Shown piece by piece: positions 14,532 through 15,569 of a stretch of DNA of 15,569 bases. Within the stretch, counting starts at the first letter, position 1, and each line of letters begins with the position of its first letter. This DNA comes from Novosphingobium sp. (GTDB lineage: Bacteria > Pseudomonadota > Alphaproteobacteria > Sphingomonadales > Sphingomonadaceae), in contig JAJTFU010000134.1 in the NCBI GenBank assembly GCA_021299075.1, positions 1 to 15,569 on the forward strand, in the 5' to 3' direction. The notes under the pieces were generated by a model. That model saw only the letters and a program-made list of their open reading frames with translations. It was not told the DNA's origin and ran no database searches. Both the position numbers and the translations under genes were made by a program.

Positions 14532-15569
14532 CTAGCCCTCGCCCAGTTCGGGCACAGGGCCGGGTTGCCACGGCGCTTCATTGGCAAAGCGGATCGGCGG
14601 GGCGATATGGTGGCGCCCGTCAGCCTCAACCAGCAAGCCGCGCTGGGCGACATGCGGCTCGTCCAGCGCCTCGCGGAAATCGAGCACGGGGGCGAAAGCC
14701 ACGTCCTTGTCGTGGAACCACTCCACCCACGCGTCGCGGGTCTTGGTAAGGAAGGTTTCGCGCAGGAACGCGATCAACGGCGCCTGGACCGGGCCGGCGT
14801 CCTGCTCGGCCAGGGCGATCAGGTCCGGCCGGCCGAGCGCGGTCAGCAGGTTGGTGGCGAACTTGATCTCGCGCCCGCCCAGCACGACGTGGCGGCCATC
14901 GCTGGTCTGATAGACTTGGTAGAAACCCGCGCCGCCGAGCGAACGCTGCTCGCTCGACTTCGGCGATGGTCCTCCGGCGATCGCGCTGCCGGCCGTATGC
15001 GCGCACCAGGGCAGCAGGCTGTCGAACATGGCGACATCGATATAGTCGCCCTCGCCCGTCTGCTGGCGCCCGATCAGCGCCATCAGCACGGCGGAGAGTG
15101 CGGTCAGCCCGGCGGCGAGATCGGCGCTGGGCGCGCCCGGCACCATTGGCGTGCCGTCCGGCCCGTCATTGACGCTCATGAACCCGGCGAGCGCCTGGAC
15201 CGCCATGTCATGCGCCGGATGATGCGCCAGTTCGCCCTCCTGCCCGAAGGCGGAGATCGAGCAGTAAACGATGCGCGGATTGAGCGCGCGGACCGCCGGG
15301 TAATCGAACCCCAGCCGCTTCATCACGCCGGGTCGGAAGCCTTCGACGAACACGTCGGCCTCGGCGATCAGCGCCCGCAGGGCGGCCTTGCCTTCCTCGC
15401 TCTTGAGGTCAAGCACCCGGCTTTCCTTGCCGCGGTTGAGATTGGAAAACCAGACCGACTGGCCATTCTCGAACGGCGCCTGGCTGCGCACCGTCTCACC
15501 CCCGCGCGGCGCGATCTTGATCACTCGCGCGCCCTGATCGGCCATCATCACGGTCATGGCCGGGCCCGG
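14532..15569 (-). CDS. CaiB/BaiF (class III) CoA-transferase, 5' end outside the window
   Basis: The reading frame is open through the right edge (PGPA precedes the first in-window Met at 15557), so about the first 15-25 residues are missing and the true start lies beyond 15569. Visible landmarks are MMADQGARVIKI, NLNRGKESRVLDLKSEEG, VFVEGFRPGVMKRLGFDY, and the YIDVAMFDS segment whose Asp (residue 179 counted from 15557) matches the catalytic aspartate of formyl-CoA transferase. The family moves CoA between acyl-CoA and a free acid. It converges on gntR with 21 nt between stops, with no clear terminator. It is likely to belong to the same pathway as the ligase operon, but is transcribed from a separate promoter to the right. 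Confidence 0.92.
   Translation of the reverse strand, partial: PGPAMTVMMADQGARVIKIAPRGGETVRSQAPFENGQSVWFSNLNRGKESRVLDLKSEEGKAALRALIAEADVFVEGFRPGVMKRLGFDYPAVRALNPRIVYCSISAFGQEGELAHHPAHDMAVQALAGFMSVNDGPDGTPMVPGAPSADLAAGLTALSAVLMALIGRQQTGEGDYIDVAMFDSLLPWCAHTAGSAIAGGPSPKSSEQRSLGGAGFYQVYQTSDGRHVVLGGREIKFATNLLTALGRPDLIALAEQDAGPVQAPLIAFLRETFLTKTRDAWVEWFHDKDVAFAPVLDFREALDEPHVAQRGLLVEADGRHHIAPPIRFANEAPWQPGPVPELGEG

Noticed and set aside
1..15569. CRISPR arrays, tRNA or rRNA genes, insertion sequences, prophage genes
   Set aside because: I saw no regularly spaced repeats, cloverleaf or rRNA segments, transposase or integrase motifs on either strand by eye.

Overview
The window is GC-rich and densely coded, with short gaps and many ATGA and TGATG start/stop overlaps. 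The protein families (S46 dipeptidyl peptidase, REDY-like HapK, MmgE/PrpD, PuuE-like deacetylase, YeiH) and dispersed repeats with a TTCGTCCTGAGCTTGTCGAA core fit an alphaproteobacterium, most likely a member of the Sphingomonadales. I assign this from resemblance only; no search was run.

Layout. Positions 57-4861 hold housekeeping and envelope genes: a YeiH-type membrane transporter (+), a two-gene minus-strand unit (exported LolA-like protein, then a DUF1330 protein), an exported SnoaL/DUF4440-like protein (+), and an exported S46 peptidase (+). Positions 4862-5051 are an intergenic stretch with a GC-rich hairpin and two inverted 30-bp REP-like repeats. Positions 5052-13910 are one minus-strand operon of ten genes, read from the high-coordinate end: MmgE/PrpD (2), MmgE/PrpD (1), PaaK-like acyl-CoA ligase, amidase, HapK-like, SDR, PuuE-like deacetylase (broken), crotonase, double VOC protein, YciI. 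No gap between these genes exceeds 13 nt. A divergent HutC/UTRA-type GntR regulator gene (+, broken) begins 44 nt from the operon start. A minus-strand CaiB/BaiF CoA-transferase gene converges on it and runs off the right edge.

The operon looks catabolic. Ring or amide hydrolysis (deacetylase/allantoinase-like protein and amidase), CoA activation (ligase, CoA-transferase), crotonase and SDR chemistry and MmgE/PrpD steps would together suit breakdown of an amide-containing or N-heterocyclic acid. The substrate is not evident, and I know of no described pathway with this exact gene set.

The most striking oddity is that three genes appear to lack internal segments relative to their families. 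The S46 peptidase lost about 44 residues in frame. The deacetylase lost about 86-89 nt out of frame, which opens its frame into the downstream crotonase. The GntR regulator lost its wing and roughly 55-60 residues around the linker and start of UTRA, with a frameshift. This is either gene decay or an assembly fault, and reads across the junctions would decide.
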